Assembly: GCF_000208745.1 (NCBI RefSeq) | Contig: NC_030851.1 | Coordinates: 13,708,249-13,772,248 of the forward strand | Direction of reading: 5' to 3' | Length of the DNA stretch: 64,000 nucleotides | From: Theobroma cacao | Taxonomy: Eukaryota; Streptophyta; Magnoliopsida; Malvales; Malvaceae | Part shown: positions 37,052 through 49,720 of the stretch, in pieces | How the letters are laid out: the number at the start of each line of letters is the position of its first letter | Position numbering within the stretch: position 1 is the stretch's first letter | The notes under the pieces: generated by a model | Database searches by the model: none | Told to the model about the DNA's origin: nothing | The model's input: the letters and a program-made list of their open reading frames with translations, nothing else | Program-made: the position numbers and the translations under genes

Positions 37052-38810
37052 AATATCATTACAAAACAACCAAATAGACAAAGTGATTACATAAAAAACC
37101 AATAAGCAAATCTGTAGCTTATCCCGATCAACGCACAATGAATTCCACACTAAGAACAAATCTCTTGAATTTTCATGTATCACCCAATTCACCTTCCAAT
37201 CCAAACACCACCTCTCCAAAATCTTCCATACCTCATCACATGTAAAAAACAAAGGTTGCACAGTTGCCAACTTTTTATTACGTATTGCACACATGGCTTG
37301 ATTTTTCATAATTAAATTTCGTTTCACTAATTCTGTCTTAACTGCAATACGCTCCTACATTAATTGCCAAACAAAAATTTCCACTCTATATGGAGCATAA
37401 CTAAGCCATAATTTCTTCCACAAATTTCTATTGTTAAATTGGGTATTACAAGTTAAATGGCAGCACGATTGAGAAGTGTACTTACAACTAGCCTTTGCTT
37501 TCCATATAAGACCATCTTTGAAGCTTTCACTCAATGAAAAATCTCGAAGAAAACTCCAAAGATTTGTCCATTGTTCAAATTCCCAACCAAATAATTGCCT
37601 TCTTAGTTCGATTTGCCAAAGCCACCCGTTTGCAATCCACTCCCCAAACTCCTTAATATAGCCATGTTTATTAATTTCCAAAGCGAACAATCTGGGGAAT
37701 TCATCTTTCAAGATCATATAAGCTAGCCACCTATCATGCTAGAATAAAATCGAACCACCGTCACCTACAACAACTCCAAAATTAATTGTTACTTGCAACA
37801 AAACTTTAGCAATAGGCTTTAAAGGAGAAACAATTTTTTTCCCATATTCTAGAACATTTACAAGTAACAGCAACATTAGACAGTAGGGAGCACTAGATTT
37901 GTAGTTGTTCTTCACTAGAGTTAATTGTCTCGACAAGCTTTCCTTCTCATTGCCATATCTCTAGATCCACTTATTTAATAACCCCCTATTTTTTATTTCT
38001 AAATCCAAACCACCCATATCTTTTCTCTAGCAAACATCATCCTATTTAATATAGTGCACACCTCTCTTGTTTGCCGAACTAACCCACAAAAACCTTTGTG
38101 GAATCTTATCCAACTCATTTTTGACCCCCAATCGAAATTTTAAAAAGGGACATGAAGAATATTGGTAAACTATTAATCAAAGCTTTTATCAAAGTAGTAG
38201 TAGCTCTACCTCATCGTGAATGAAGTTTAGATTTCAAACCCTCTAGTCTAGTTTCGACCTTTTCAATCAACGGCCTCCAAATTCTATTTGAAGATAATTT
38301 AACGCCTAGAGGAAATCCCATATAAACAGTAAGTAAATAATCAACCTTAGCAAAAATTTTAATAGCCCACTCCATCTCCAACTCTTCACGCACACTTATC
38401 CCAATAAACCACTCTTATGAAAATTAATTTTTAATCCAAAAACAACTTGAAAGCACTGTAGAACTTTTTTCAAGTTTAAAAGCTCATCAAGCTTAGTCGG
38501 ACAAAACAGTAAAGTGTCGTATGCAAATTAGAGATGAGAGATACTAGGCCCTTCATCACCAAATTTAATCCCATTGCAAATTCGTCTCTCTTTTGCCTTA
38601 ACCAACATGCAATTTAACATTTCAACCACCATATTAAACAAAAATGGTGACAATGGATAGCCTTGCTTTAAATCTTTATGTAATTTAATTGGCTTAGTAT
38701 GAGAGCCATTAACTAGTATGGACACAGAGGTAGTAGAAACACATTTCATAGTCCATTTAATCCATCTCCTACCAAACCTTATTTTCCATATTGTGAACTC
38801 CAAAAACTCT
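37052..38810 (-). pseudogene. LINE reverse transcriptase remnant inside the CACTA element
   Basis: Minus-strand pieces in order: an RT core with RRWIKWTMKCVSTTSVSILV and VNGSHT, then LKQGYPLSPFLFNMVVEML (38528-38803); the active-site region near 38480-38530, where the usual FADD reads FAYD after an in-frame stop; an RT thumb-like piece with KVETRLEGLKSKL (38211-38393); and a zinc-binding RT C-terminal domain with KLWLSYAPYRVEIFVWQL (37355-37717) and a WCLDWKVNW piece (37052-37327). This order matches plant L1-type LINE ORF2 (target-primed reverse transcription). Stops, frame changes and the Asp-to-Tyr substitution make it dead. At the 3' end it runs straight into CACTA subterminal sequence with no poly(A), so it is either captured or eroded. 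Confidence 0.82.
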
Positions 38811-39220
38811 TAAGAAACACTATCATATAATTTATTTAGGGTTTAGGGTTAGGGTTTAATGTTATAAGTAATTAAGCAATCAATTATAAGTAATATTATA
38901 TAATATTATATTTATTTGATGTATTCCTTTGACCTATGATAGATTAAAGTTCTATAGAACAAAAGGGTGGGCACATGAACTGGTTTGCTATTAAAAGTTC
39001 TATAGTACGTATAAGTTAAATTTTTTTTTCTCAAATTAAAACTTAGATTAACAATCTAAGCTTTGGTTTTAATTTTAGAGAAGTAGTGGTCTACAAAAAC
39101 TAAAGCTATGGCTTCCTACAATGGCCAAAGAAATGATCATTATAGCAACTTCATCAACTTTACATCCAAAAAATCTCATTTTTTCAAAGTAATTTTTAGG
39201 AATGATATTGAATATGGAAA

Positions 39221-39367
39221 ACTAGGGAGTAATCTTTCCTCAATTATAAACCACATTTTGAATCTGATTTTAAAGTCTGTTATATGAAAGATATTCTTGA
39301 CATACAGCAGATTTTAAAATAACATTCAAAATTATGGTTTATAATTGAAAAAAAATCACTCACCAGT
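39221..39367. repeat. Imperfect hairpin of about 147 bp
   Basis: ACTAGGGAGTAATC at 39221 pairs with GATTTTTTTTC/ATCACTCACCAGT at the end. CAATTATAAACCACATTTTG (39241-39260) pairs with CAAAATTATGGTTTATAATTG (39331-39351). The arms are about 65 bp. It forms the centre of the CACTA element, at the gypsy insertion point. Confidence 0.7.
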
Positions 39368-40005
39368 TGTCTTAACGTGCCAGGTCCGAGAACTCGACCA
39401 CTAGACGTGGGAAAATTTAAGGAGTCGCCACCAATCTTTTTTTTTACCTAGGTGTGATTGATCACCTATTTTGTTATACTCGACGAAATCCTAAATTAAT
39501 TTTAGGTCTGTCGAAAGAGCGATGAATTGGTCTACGTATCTTTTAGATTTGGGTTCGGGAGTACGGTTACGCATAGGGAAAGGTTAGCACCCCCGTGATG
39601 CTCGTTCCACAAACGGTACCATTTAATCATATATTATCCTAACCCATTAACTTTATTCTTATGTTTCCTTAATTATTATTTATTTAATTTATTTCTTATT
39701 CTATTAATCAAGTCAAAATATTTTACGGGTTTGGCATACACGTGATGCCATTGTGAAATGCATGGCATAAAATTGGGATATGCCAAGCGAAAATCTTTTA
39801 TTGAGCGTACTTTCTGAATCCCCCCATCATATTGGTGGGATCTGAGAGTATTCTCTCACCTAGGGAAATACCTTAGAAACTCACCTTCGCAAGTTTATTG
39901 GGTAGATCCCACCATCGGGATAGTCATTTGTGAGTAAAAAAAAAAATAATGTTTCCATGAATGCAAATCCTAATACAAGTAAAAGCCTTTTATTAAAAAT
40001 AATCT
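39368..40005 (-). repeat. Downstream (3') LTR of the Tat element, partial
   Basis: It is colinear with 50549-51175 from the shared terminus TGTCTTAAC onward, including GACGTGGGAAAATTTAAGG and TTTTACGGGTTTGGC, with scattered substitutions and small indels. After about 40005 the copies diverge. The part matching 51186-51249, 54978-55905 and 59069-60126 is not seen here, so this LTR appears to have lost its U3 side. 40006-40221 is AT-rich with no assigned role, and a polypurine tract could not be pinned down. Confidence 0.75.
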
Positions 40006-40221
40006 CCGATAGTCCTTGTTTTGTGAAATTGTGGAGCTTCATACATAGTGTATTTGTACCTCAATCTTATACTCCATTTGGGCTGGCATCTTTAAATTTC
40101 ATTCTAACTCCCTGCCTTTTGGCCTCGAGCCACCCTTTTTGGATTTTCAACGTGAGCCTCCTCTTTTGGGTACAAGTTGCCTTTTTTGAGTTTTCAACAA
40201 CCCCTATTTTTTATTTATATT

Positions 40222-41703
40222 TTATTTATATTTTTTTAATTTTTTTTCTTTTTTTTTTAAAGTATAGTACTTCTTCACTGCATCCGCATATATTGGATTA
40301 GGCAAACCTTCCCCATCTATGTCAGCCAAAATTAAAGCTTTTCCTGAAAAAGCCTTCTTTACCACATATGGTCTTTCCCAATTTGGCATCCACTTTCCCC
40401 AAAAATCAGCATGATTAGGGAGTATTCTCTTGAGAACCAACTCTCTTTCTAAGAACTGCTTAGGATGAACTTTTTTCTCATATGCCCGTATCATCCATTG
40501 CTGATACATTTGACCATGACATAGGGCTACGAGTCTTTTTTCTTCAATTAGATTCAGCTGCTCTTGGCAAGAACGGACCTATTCAGCTTCTTCCAACTTT
40601 GTCTCCATTAACACCCTTAATGATGGGATTTCTACTTCAATAGGTAGAACTGCTTCTGTACCATATATTAAAGAGTATGGAGTCGCTCCTGTGGAGGTAC
40701 GCACAGAAGTTCGATATGCGTGCAAAGCAAAAGGAAGTTTCTCATGCCAATCTTTATAAATTTCTGTCATTTTTTCGATAATCCTTTTGATGTTCTTATT
40801 AGCCGCCTCTACCACTCCATTCATTTTTGGACGGTAAGTTGTTGAGTTATGATGCTTGATCTTGAATTTAGCACAAATCTCTCTTACCATTGTACTGTTC
40901 AAATTGTTTGCATTATCAGTAATGATCGTTTATGGAAGCCTATATCGACATATTATCTCCTTTTTGATGAACTTGCACACAACTTTTTGCATCACATTAG
41001 AGTAGGAAGCTACTTCTACCCATTTTGTGAAGTAATCAATGGCCACCAATATAAATCGATGTCCATTAGAAGCTTTTGGAGTAATGAGCCCAATCACATC
41101 CATCCCCCATATTGAAAAAGGCCAAGGCGTTGTGAAGACGAGTAATGGAGATGGTGGAGCATGGATTTTATCAGCATAGATTTGGCATTTGTGGCACTTT
41201 CGAGCAAAGTTTATACAATTTGCTTCCAATGTCAACCAATAGTATTCGGCTCTCATAATTTGTCTAGCTAACATATGTCCATTGGTATGAGCTCTACATG
41301 ATCCCTCATGGACTTCTTCCATTATCTTATTAGCTTCGACTGCATCCACACATATGAGAAGAATTTGGTCTCGATTTCTTTTGTAGAGTATTTCCTCGTT
41401 GAGGTAAAAACCCATTGCTAACCTTTTGAGAAATCTCTTGTCATTCTCTGTGGCATTCTCAAGATACACTTGGTGCTTAATGTATTGCATGATATCATAG
41501 GACCATGGTTTGCCATCAGGTTCTTCTTCAACATTCAAACAATGTGCAGAAACACCCATTACCAAATTCAAAGGACGTATGTTAGCCCTGTTATTTATTC
41601 TAAACATTGTTGCTAGAGTGGCTAGAGCATCGGTAATCTGGTTCTCTTCTCGAGGCAAATGATTGAAGCTAATTTTTTTGAATTGTTTACTTAATTCTAC
41701 CAC
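40222..41703 (-). pseudogene. Tat-element integrase
   Basis: Three minus-strand frames in series (41703-40930, 40902-40579, 40509-40222) are separated by single in-frame stops or short breaks. The zinc-binding HHCC region is recognisable: HEGSCRAHTNGHML with CHKCQ. The DDE core is retained: Asp in WGMDVIG, Asp in ITDNANN, and Glu in NGVVEAANKNIKR. A C-terminal domain follows with KWMPNWERPYVV. Integrase joins element cDNA to host DNA. One stop falls just before ITDNA where the family has Glu, and another after EEAE where it has Trp, so single-base nonsense changes are the main damage. The element cannot make a full integrase. Confidence 0.9.
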
Positions 41704-41709
41704 TAGCTT

Positions 41710-41976
41710 TTAATATAAAACCAGTTTAGAATCTCTAGTTTCCCATTCACCTCTCATTTGACATTTCATTAAAGCCGAATCTTTATAAACCTTTATCGTG
41801 TCGACCTTTATGGCGATTGCTGCTTGTAATCCCATTACCAACGCCTCATACTTTGCCACATTATTAGTATAGTTGAAATTCAATCTTGTAGTGGCTGGAT
41901 AGTACTTTTCATCTGGAGAAATCAACATTGCTTCAATTTCATGCCCCAAAGCATTGGATGCCCCATTAAAATACAT
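41710..41976 (-). pseudogene. Second RNase H domain (aRH) of the Tat element
   Basis: The reading frame opens MYFNGASNALG, then NNVAKYEALVMGLQAAI, KVYKDSALM, and ends GEWETRDSKLV. This is the additional RNase H found between the ordinary RNase H and integrase in Tat/Ogre elements. The first catalytic Asp (usually YFDGAS) is Asn here, and GDSA reads KDSA. The Glu in the helix is kept as KYEA. The change would be expected to remove activity. Confidence 0.85.
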
Positions 41977-42056
41977 CTTTCAGGGATTAAGTTCGTTGGG
42001 ACCCTCCTTTTCTATGTGCAAGATGGCCATCAAATCTTCGTATGGAAAATTAAAAC

Positions 42057-42479
42057 TTACAGGTTCAAATCCTTAGTAGCTCGATTTGCAAGGAAATCAA
42101 TGATGACGCTTCCTTTGATTGATTTTTGGGACACATACATAATATCATACTTAGACAGTAAAACTAGCCATCGTGCTGTTCTTCTAGACAGGAAAGGTGT
42201 TTCAAAAATATACTTGATGGGATCTAATTTTGCCACCAACTATGTTGTATGATACAACATATATTGCAGGAGCCTCTAGGCGGTCCACACTAGCGCACAA
42301 CACATCTGTTCAAGCGTAGAGTATTTGGACTTATACTCCATGAATTTCTTGCTCAAGTAGTATATGGCCTGTTCTTTCTTTCTTGATTCATCATGTTGCC
42401 CCAATACACACCCCATGGAGTTCTTGTTCACAGTCAAATACAAAATAAGAGGTTTTTCAGCTGTTGGTGGTACCAACAC
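42057..42479 (-). pseudogene. RNase H linked to the Tat reverse transcriptase
   Basis: Two pieces: 42479-42276 with LILYLTVNKNSMGCVLGQHD, AIYYLSKKF and YSTLEQMCCALVW; then 42239-42057 with DPIKYIFETPFLSRRTARWL and SVIIDFLANR. This matches the RT-connection/RNase H domain of gypsy pol. A short break around 42240-42275 separates them. The region 42480-42608 joining RT to RNase H is degraded. Confidence 0.88.
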
Positions 42480-42608
42480 CGGTGGATTTGTGGGATACTC
42501 TTTGATTTTATCAAAAGTTATTTGACATTCTTCATTTCACTCTCTTGGGTCTCGCTTTCGAAACAGTTTGAAAATCGGATCACATTTGAAGGTAAGTTGG
42601 GATATAAA

Positions 42609-43676
42609 TTAAGCAATGCAATTCAACCTCTTTAAAAATCCTCTAACTTCTTTTTGCGTTTTAAGAGGTGGCAACTCTTGAATAGCTTGTATTTTATCTG
42701 AGTCCACTTCAATTCCTTTTTCACTTACTACGAACCCCAACAATTTCCCAAAAGTAACACCAAAAGTACATTTTACAGGATTCAATTTGAGCTGAAACTT
42801 TCGCAATCTCTCGAACAACTTCTTAAGATTAACAGTATGATCTCTTTTAGTACGAGATTTTGCAATCATGTCATCCACATATATCTCTATCTCTTTATGC
42901 ATCATATCATGGAACAAAGTTACCATTGCCTTTTGGTAGGTGGCACTTGCATTCTTCAAGCCAAATGGCATTACTTTGTAACAAAATATTCCCCATATGG
43001 TTACAAACGTTGTTTTTTCCATATCTTCGGGTGCCATCTTAATCTGATTGTACCTAAAATAACCATCCATAAATGAGAATAAAGCATGTTTTGCTGTATT
43101 GTCCACAAAAGTATCGATATGTGGTAAAAGGAAGCTAGCCTTCGGACTTGCTCTATTCAAATCCCTGTAATCTACACACAATCGAAGTTTTCCATCCTTC
43201 TTAGGAACTGGGACTATGTTAGCTACCCATTCAAGATACCTGACCACCTCTAAGAACCCAGCATCAAATTATTTTTTTACTTCTTCTTTTATCTTCAACA
43301 AGATATCTGGCTTCATCCTTCTCAATTTCTGTTTAATCGGCTTGCAATCCGATTTCAAAAGTAACTTGTGGACAACAATGTTAGTATTAAGACCCGACAT
43401 GTCCTGATATGACCAAGCAAACACATCCACATACTCATGAAGCAATTTTTCTAACTTCTACCGTTCACTAGATGATAGCGAGGTACTAATCTTAACCTCT
43501 TTCTTTTCTTCCCCATTTCCTAGGTTAATCATTTTTGTGAGTTCCTGATGAGGTAAAATCTCTTTTTCCTCATGTTCCAACAATCTCGACAAATTAGGGG
43601 GTAAGTCATAGTCATCCACGTCTTCTTCATTTTTCAATTCATCAACGTTCGAAACTTTCTTGAAATCAAAATTCAA
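42609..43676 (-). pseudogene. Tat reverse transcriptase with upstream linker
   Basis: The linker frame (43676-43458) is acidic, with DYDLPPNLSRLLEHEEKE. It is followed by a gap and the RT frame (43247-42609). RT motifs in order: WVANIVPVPKKDGKLRLCVD with YRDLN, LPHIDTFVDNTA, FSFMDGYF, MPFGLKNASATYQKAM, the catalytic YVDD box intact, and LLGFVVSEKGIEVD. RT copies element RNA into cDNA. The catalytic centre is intact, but the segment between linker and RT (43248-43457) carries stops. The frame start at 43247 is internal, not a real start codon. It belongs to the minus-strand gag-pol of the element. Confidence 0.92.
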
Positions 43677-44258
43677 ATTGTTCTTTAGATTGTCTTCGTG
43701 TTCATTATTTAAAGACCTACAAATAAGTAAAATTGGACACGTTTATGGGTAAGTATTTATTGGCTAAAAGAATAAATGAAAAGGAAATATGCAAAAAGGT
43801 TGATGAATTATGAAACACATCATGCATTGTCATTTATTTAAATGATTAAGGTAACAGAAAGCCCTACTTAAACAAGAAATTACTCCTAATGCCATTGGGC
43901 ATAGGCATTTAGGTAAAATTGTTCATTACATTTTTAAAGACATAAAGATGACAAGTAACTCCGTGGTTGTCCAATTGATTAGCTCATTTCGTGGCAGTAC
44001 TAGATATACCATAGGGACCTTTTCGTTAGGTTTTTTGTCTTTGATCATATGGATTGACAGCTCATCAAACATCTACAAAACCTGATTGACCTTTGTTGGT
44101 GCTTCAGGATGAATGTAACCTGTAGAGCAGAAAGTCTCATACAAGTACGAAATTATCCTTTTCTCAAATTTTTTTTCCTTTCCCTCAAGCTGAACCATCA
44201 TTTTAATCTTCTTTTGGGCTGCCAATTTTTTTTTCTCTTCTTTGGTAAGTTTGTACCC

Positions 44259-45107
44259 TTAACCGACCTTTTCCTTATTTTTAATCAAAATCAAGGGATG
44301 GCTAATTCCTTGTAAATTCTTCCTTAGCCCTAGACCAGCACGACATCCTCTTCCCACTGTCTGTTTAACCTCCATTTTAGTTGCTGCTGACAAGCAAAGA
44401 GTTGGTATCATTGCCCCTTCTCCCACATAAGTAGCATTAACAAAGTCAAAGGATTTGAATGAGCATTCAGGGACTTCTTCCATCTCTTCTACATAGAGAG
44501 CGGATGAGGATTGGATGGCTAGTATGTCTTCTTCCGCAGAGATGCTTATCAATTGGTTTTCAATTATGAATTTTACCTTTTGATGCAGAGAAGACAGTAC
44601 AGCTCCAGTCATATGAATCCACAAGCGTCTTAATAGACAGTTATAAGATGGGGTAATGTCCATCACCTGGAATTGGACCTTAAACATGCAAGGACCAATT
44701 TTCACTAGTATTTCTTTATCACCTACCACTTCTCGTTTGGTTCCATCAAATGCTCTGACTATCATGTGACTGGCCCTCATATGAGTCATATCAATCGGTA
44801 ACCTTGTTAACGTTGAACGAGGCATGACATTCAAGGCCGAACCATTGTCAGTCAACATTCTAGGTATGGCATGGTCCTTGCATTTGATGGTTATGTGGAG
44901 AGCCTTGTTATTTCCTCGGCCACCCGATGGAATTTCCTCATCATTAAAGGCAATGAAGTTCCCGACTGTGATGTTCCCCACAATATGGTCTAACTTTTCC
45001 ACCGATATATCATGAGCCACATAAGCTTGATTCAGGACCTTGAGTAGCACATTCCTGTGTGCTTCTGAATTCAAAAACAAAGATAACAGTGAGATGCAAG
45101 CAGACAT
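44259..45107 (-). pseudogene. Tat protease and protease-RT linker
   Basis: The longest intact frame in the element (282 residues). It includes LLSLFLNSEAHRNVLLKVL, then EEIPSGGRGNNKALHITI. The aspartic protease core follows, with LTDNGSALNVMP (this lineage typically has VDNGSS), MIVRAFDGTKREVVGD, FQVMDITPSYNCLL and LHQKVKFI. A G-patch-like VGRGCRAGLGLRKN stretch lies near the C-terminus. Protease cuts Gag-Pol into working parts. The region between this frame and RT (43677-44258) and that towards gag (45108-45710) is interrupted. Confidence 0.88.
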
Positions 45108-45710
45108 TCTTGTTAATTGTTCACTACACTATACTCATTGTGTTTGATAAATTTGAAAAATTGCCTACTTCTTTCTCCGTGACAAGCCTTTTAAGCTTGT
45201 TGTTCAGAGCAACTACAGGTTCAGTAATTTTGTCCTAGGAAAATGTACTTGCTTCTTTCGAATCTTCAACCCTTTTTACTATTTTAGGAGAATAACATAG
45301 CCCACTTCGCGTTATACCTCCCACGCTGGTTAGGTTTGTAAAAGATACTTGAGAAGTAAAGGGGTCATACCTAAGATATTACATTCGTAATTCCAAGGTA
45401 CAGCCTTCTCACTCTTGTACTGGAACGGGCTGGGAATTTCGATGGTGATACCACTTCCAACAACAGTAAGGGATGTATCATTCATTGAACTCTTGTTTTC
45501 TTCATAAAAGATGTTGAGAGGTTTAGGTTAGCCTATACGAGATGAACTTGATGCCACTTCAGCTAGAGGATCTTCATTTATGGTTTCAACCAAATCCTCT
45601 TCGCCCTTTACATAAAACTCAATTACTAACAAATCCATCAACTCTTGCAACTTACAACGAAAGCCATCACAATTTTGAATAGAATGTCCAATGGTCCCCA
45701 TATGAAATTT

Positions 45711-47499
45711 TCAAGAATGAGTGAGATCATGCCCTAATTCTTTTGTATCTATTGGTTCTAGAGTGATGGCATTTATTTTGAATAATGCCTCAAACACTCT
45801 ATCCATTAGCATTTGAATCTCATCGATACTCCTTTTCACCTTTCGAGTCATCCCTTCATGTATGGCGTTCACTGTCGGCCTTTCATGGTTAGGCAAGGGA
45901 TTCCCATCAACAATTGAATTGTCCGTTTTAGCAAAATTTAAAAGTCCTGCTTTAATGAGTGCTTGGACTTTATGTTTTAATGCAATACAGTTTTTCGTAG
46001 AATGCCCTTGAATCCTCAAATGATAATCACATTGTTCATTCTGATCATACCACTTTGGAAAAGGAGGTTTGAGTGGTTCTATAGGTGTGCGGGCAAGAAG
46101 TCGATTTTCAATTAATTGTGGTAATAGGGCAGTGTAAGAAATTAGGATAGGATCGAACTAGGTTTTTTCTTGGGTAGTTCTGAATCTTTTCTGAGCATTA
46201 CTAGAGTTATTGGTTGAAGATGTGGATTTTTGTGCTGGTGTTTGTGGGAGGGCATTAGTTCAAAATACTAGTTGTGGGGCAAGCTGATAGGTATAAGGAT
46301 TCTGGGCAACGTTACCTATACTCGGATAGAAAGGTGGATATGGTTGATATGGATGGTAAGGGTTGAAATTATGGGTTTGTGGGGCAGTATAAGCAATTGC
46401 TTATACATCCTCTTCCTTTTTCTTGAATGTATCCCTTTTTTGGAGCTAGTGGTTTCGTTTCCCTCAATTTTCCCATTCTTGATTGCCCCTTCAATTATCT
46501 CCCATGAGAGAACCAGATCTGCAAAGTTTTTGATGGCATTTCCAATTAACCGTTCATAGAAAAGAGCCCTAAGTGTATTTATAAACAATACAGTTATCTC
46601 CTTATTTGTTAGGGGTGGTTGCACTTGTGCCGCTACATCTCTCCATCTTTGGGCATATTCCTTGAAGCTCTCATTAGCCTTTTTTTCCATGGTTTGAAGT
46701 GATAAAGGATCAGGGGCTAACTCAACAACATGCTTGTATTGTGCCATGAAGGCTCTAGCCAAATCTTTCCAAGTTTTGATATGACTCCAATCAAGCTGTA
46801 CATACCATTTGGCTATCGATCTTGTTAGGCTATCCTGAAAGAAGTGAATTAACAACTTATCATCATGTGACTGTGCAGTCATCTTTCGACAGTACATGGT
46901 AATTTGCGCCATCGGGCATTTTGTTCCATCATATTTTTCAAATTCTGGCACCTTAAATTTGGGAGGGATTATCACATTGGGAACCAAGCATAACTCAACT
47001 GCATCCATGGTTTCGAACCTATCCACTCCTTCCACAGCACGAAGGCGCTCTTCCAACAAATCATACTTTTTTTGAACTTTTTTGTTTTCTCCTGTTTGTA
47101 ATGAACTCTTTCTTAATTTCTCTTGCTCTTTTAGATCGTCTAAATCCAGAATGTGTATTGGTTCAACGGGATTTATTCCAAAATATGACCTAAATTGCCC
47201 TTGAATTGACTGGTGACCTATTGGGGCAGTATGTTTTAATAAGCAGGTGGTGTGACTTGCGGGTGAACCCTTTGGAAAGTTTGAGCATGGGGTGGAGTGA
47301 ATTTCAGGGGATAAGGCGGATCATCTTTCAGGTTACTAGTGTCTTGTGTTTATGGGTTTTTTGACGGAGCTTACTCTTCAACAACTCATTTTCCTTTACT
47401 TAAACTTGTTATCAATTCCATCATCTTTGCTAACTGTTCTCTCATTTCTTCTTGAGCTCTTTCCATTCTATCCATTCGATCCCTTTGCTCTTGTTCCAT
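45711..47499 (-). pseudogene. Tat-element gag
   Basis: A short coiled-coil frame starts at an ATG at 47499 (MEQEQRDRMDRMERAQEEMR) and stops at a TGA. The core frame (47059-46316) has LEERLRAVEGVD, PPKFKVPEFEKYDGTKCP, LLIHFFQDSLTRSIAKWYVQ, WKDLARAFMAQY, KANESFKEYAQRWRDVAAQV and LFINTLRALFYERLIGNA, the Retrotrans_gag domain. After stops around 46200, a C-terminal piece (46019-45711) has CDYHLRIQGHSTKNC-type zinc-binding spacing and PLPNHERPTVNAI. Gag forms the particle that carries element RNA. Multiple stops make it inactive. Confidence 0.9.
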
Positions 47500-48538
47500 G
47501 ATCCTTACTCGCCGACGAGTATTATAAACACGTTGGTCACCAATTTTAGGTTGTTGAGCTATCTTGGAATCTTTATTTTTTAAACCATAAACATGAATTA
47601 TATGTATTCTTATTTTATGATTGTGATGAAAAAAGAAATTTTTTTTTATTTTAATTTACTTGTTTTCAAAGAATTAAGAATTGTTCATGACAAGAGTTAA
47701 ATTGTTGTGCCTTTTATGGAACAAATTATACACATGTGATGCAAATGAAAAATATTGGCCATCCAATAGTAATTGTTATGGGGAATCTTGATTCATAAAA
47801 GTTAAGCATTTGATTACATCACTACTTAGAGCATTTACATCATTGGCTTCAAAAGAAATGGCCAACTCAATCATACTGGTGTCGTACTAGCTTGAGGTGG
47901 CTTATTAGGCGCTCACTGAGCTCATCTTTCGGAAGAATCCCTCACCTGAGCTCTTCAGTCTTGTTTACCATTTCCCTTGTTTTGTAGGCTACCTCCCTCA
48001 TTGCATCAATATCCATTCCATCTCAGACTGCTTCCTTCGGAGGTCTTGCTTGTACGAGTTTCCCATTTCTCGCATTTGGAAGTATTCCCTCCTACTAGCC
48101 TCATATTTCTCTTTATAGCCTTCCATGACTGCTTCCATTAAGTTGCAATCACTTCTGAGTTATTGTATGGTCCGTTCTTGCAATTGTATCCTGTTTTGCA
48201 AAGTGTTATTAATGGTTTGCATTCTTTGGATCCTGGTGACCAAAGATGAACATGTCGCATTCAAACTTTCAAACTTGCTTTTCCATTCATTCGTTCATCA
48301 AAAGCGTTTTGAATTTTCCTCGAGGCTTCTTTCTTTACTTTTTCAAGTTCTGCTTCATATCTGCACTTCATATTCATCATTTCCGTCTCCAGTTACCTAC
48401 TAGCTAGCTCACTCTCTAAGAGAATATCTTGAGGTTCTAACCAACAGGAAATTTGAATGCACTTTTTATAGGACATACAACATATTTTACTTGTTGGGCA
48501 TGCCAAGCTAAGTATCCAGTGGTGACCTCATCAGTGAA
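47500..48538 (-). other. Linker between ORF1 and gag of the Tat element
   Basis: Broken minus-strand frames rich in Lys/Glu suggest the remains of the coiled-coil C-terminal part of ORF1. No intact frame. Confidence 0.5.
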
Positions 48539-49720
48539 TCATCCTTGATCCACCCGACTTGTTTTCTTCCATGCTTGAATAATATCTTGGATCTTCTTAA
48601 GGGTTCCCGGCTTGCCGTATGTGAACTCCAATTGGTTGAGCCTGTGTGTCATTGGTACAAATTGCTCAGATCCAAATTGCCTCCATACCATTATTGGGGC
48701 ATAACTGATTACTCCCCAAGGTCCCATCAATGGTACCCATGGTTCGTCTCCACACTTGTACATCACTTGCATCCTAGGCATCCAAGGAGCCCTCTAGGTC
48801 ACCTCCACACTTATAAACCTCTAAAGTCTGGCAATCCATTCTTCTTTTCTCTTACAGATTGGCCATTCGTGAATAGGACAACTTGATGAAAGGAACGGCT
48901 TTTGGAATCTATCAACCTTGCACTCAAAGTGGCTCTTTATCCATATCGTGAGAAGTTGGGCACATCCGATGAAACGCCTTTCACCTTTTCGACGACAATA
49001 ATTCAGTGACCTTAATGTCTCAATTATGATGGTTGGAGCTGGATTGATGTTCCTCGTTACTTGGTCAAAGAAATCGATGATTGAAACTTCAACATGCCAT
49101 AGGATTTTTGGGAAAATTACCAACCCATATATTGCCAACGCAAAGGCAAGATGACCTTGTTCATCTTTCTTGTGTTTCTTAATCTAATTATTCAAGAAAA
49201 TCCATGAAAGGCATTCAGTGTCTCTTTTTTTCTTCAAGTTCTGATTAACCTCTTCGGTAGTGACATCTAGTAACTTGGCTAATTTCCTCTGATGCCTGAT
49301 CTTTTGAGCCTTTCAATATACCTTGGCAGGTTGCATTTGATCTATGAGGAGTAATGATGAATAATCCTTTATTGTCGGTGTCATATCTACCTCATTGAAC
49401 ACAAAACACCAGTGAGAAAGATCCCAAAACTAAGTGATTGCCCTAAGTAGCTGATCGTCTACATGCATATAGAGAAGCCATGCGATGTGCCCATACTTGG
49501 CGCAGAAATTGTCTCGACTATTACGCCTCCATTGCTCCTAAATGTCTGTCATTTCTGAAAGGTCGTTTTGTCTGAGATCAAGATGAACCTTCTCTAGGAG
49601 AGTCGGGATATGCCCTTTAGCCAAATAGTCCCTTTCGGTTTGTTGGGCTTGTTTCATTTATAGTTCAACCTCATAGTCATTCCTGTATTTATTGAATGAG
49701 CTAGCCGATGCCGATGCCAT
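48539..49720 (-). pseudogene. ORF1 of the Tat element, DUF7745-like
   Basis: From an ATG at 49720 the minus strand reads through several in-frame stops: MASASASSFNKYRNDYEVEL, a WDLSHWCFVFNEVDMTPTI block, an ALAIYGLVIFPKILWHVEVS block, SLNYCRRKGERRFIGCAQLL, then VMYKCGDEPWVPLMGPWGVI, YAPIMVWRQFGSEQFVP and IIQAWKKTSRVD. This order matches the extra protein of unknown function that many plant Tat-type elements encode upstream of gag (annotated DUF7745 in plant genomes). At least four nonsense changes are visible, so it is non-functional. Its presence helps place the element in the lineage. Confidence 0.85.
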
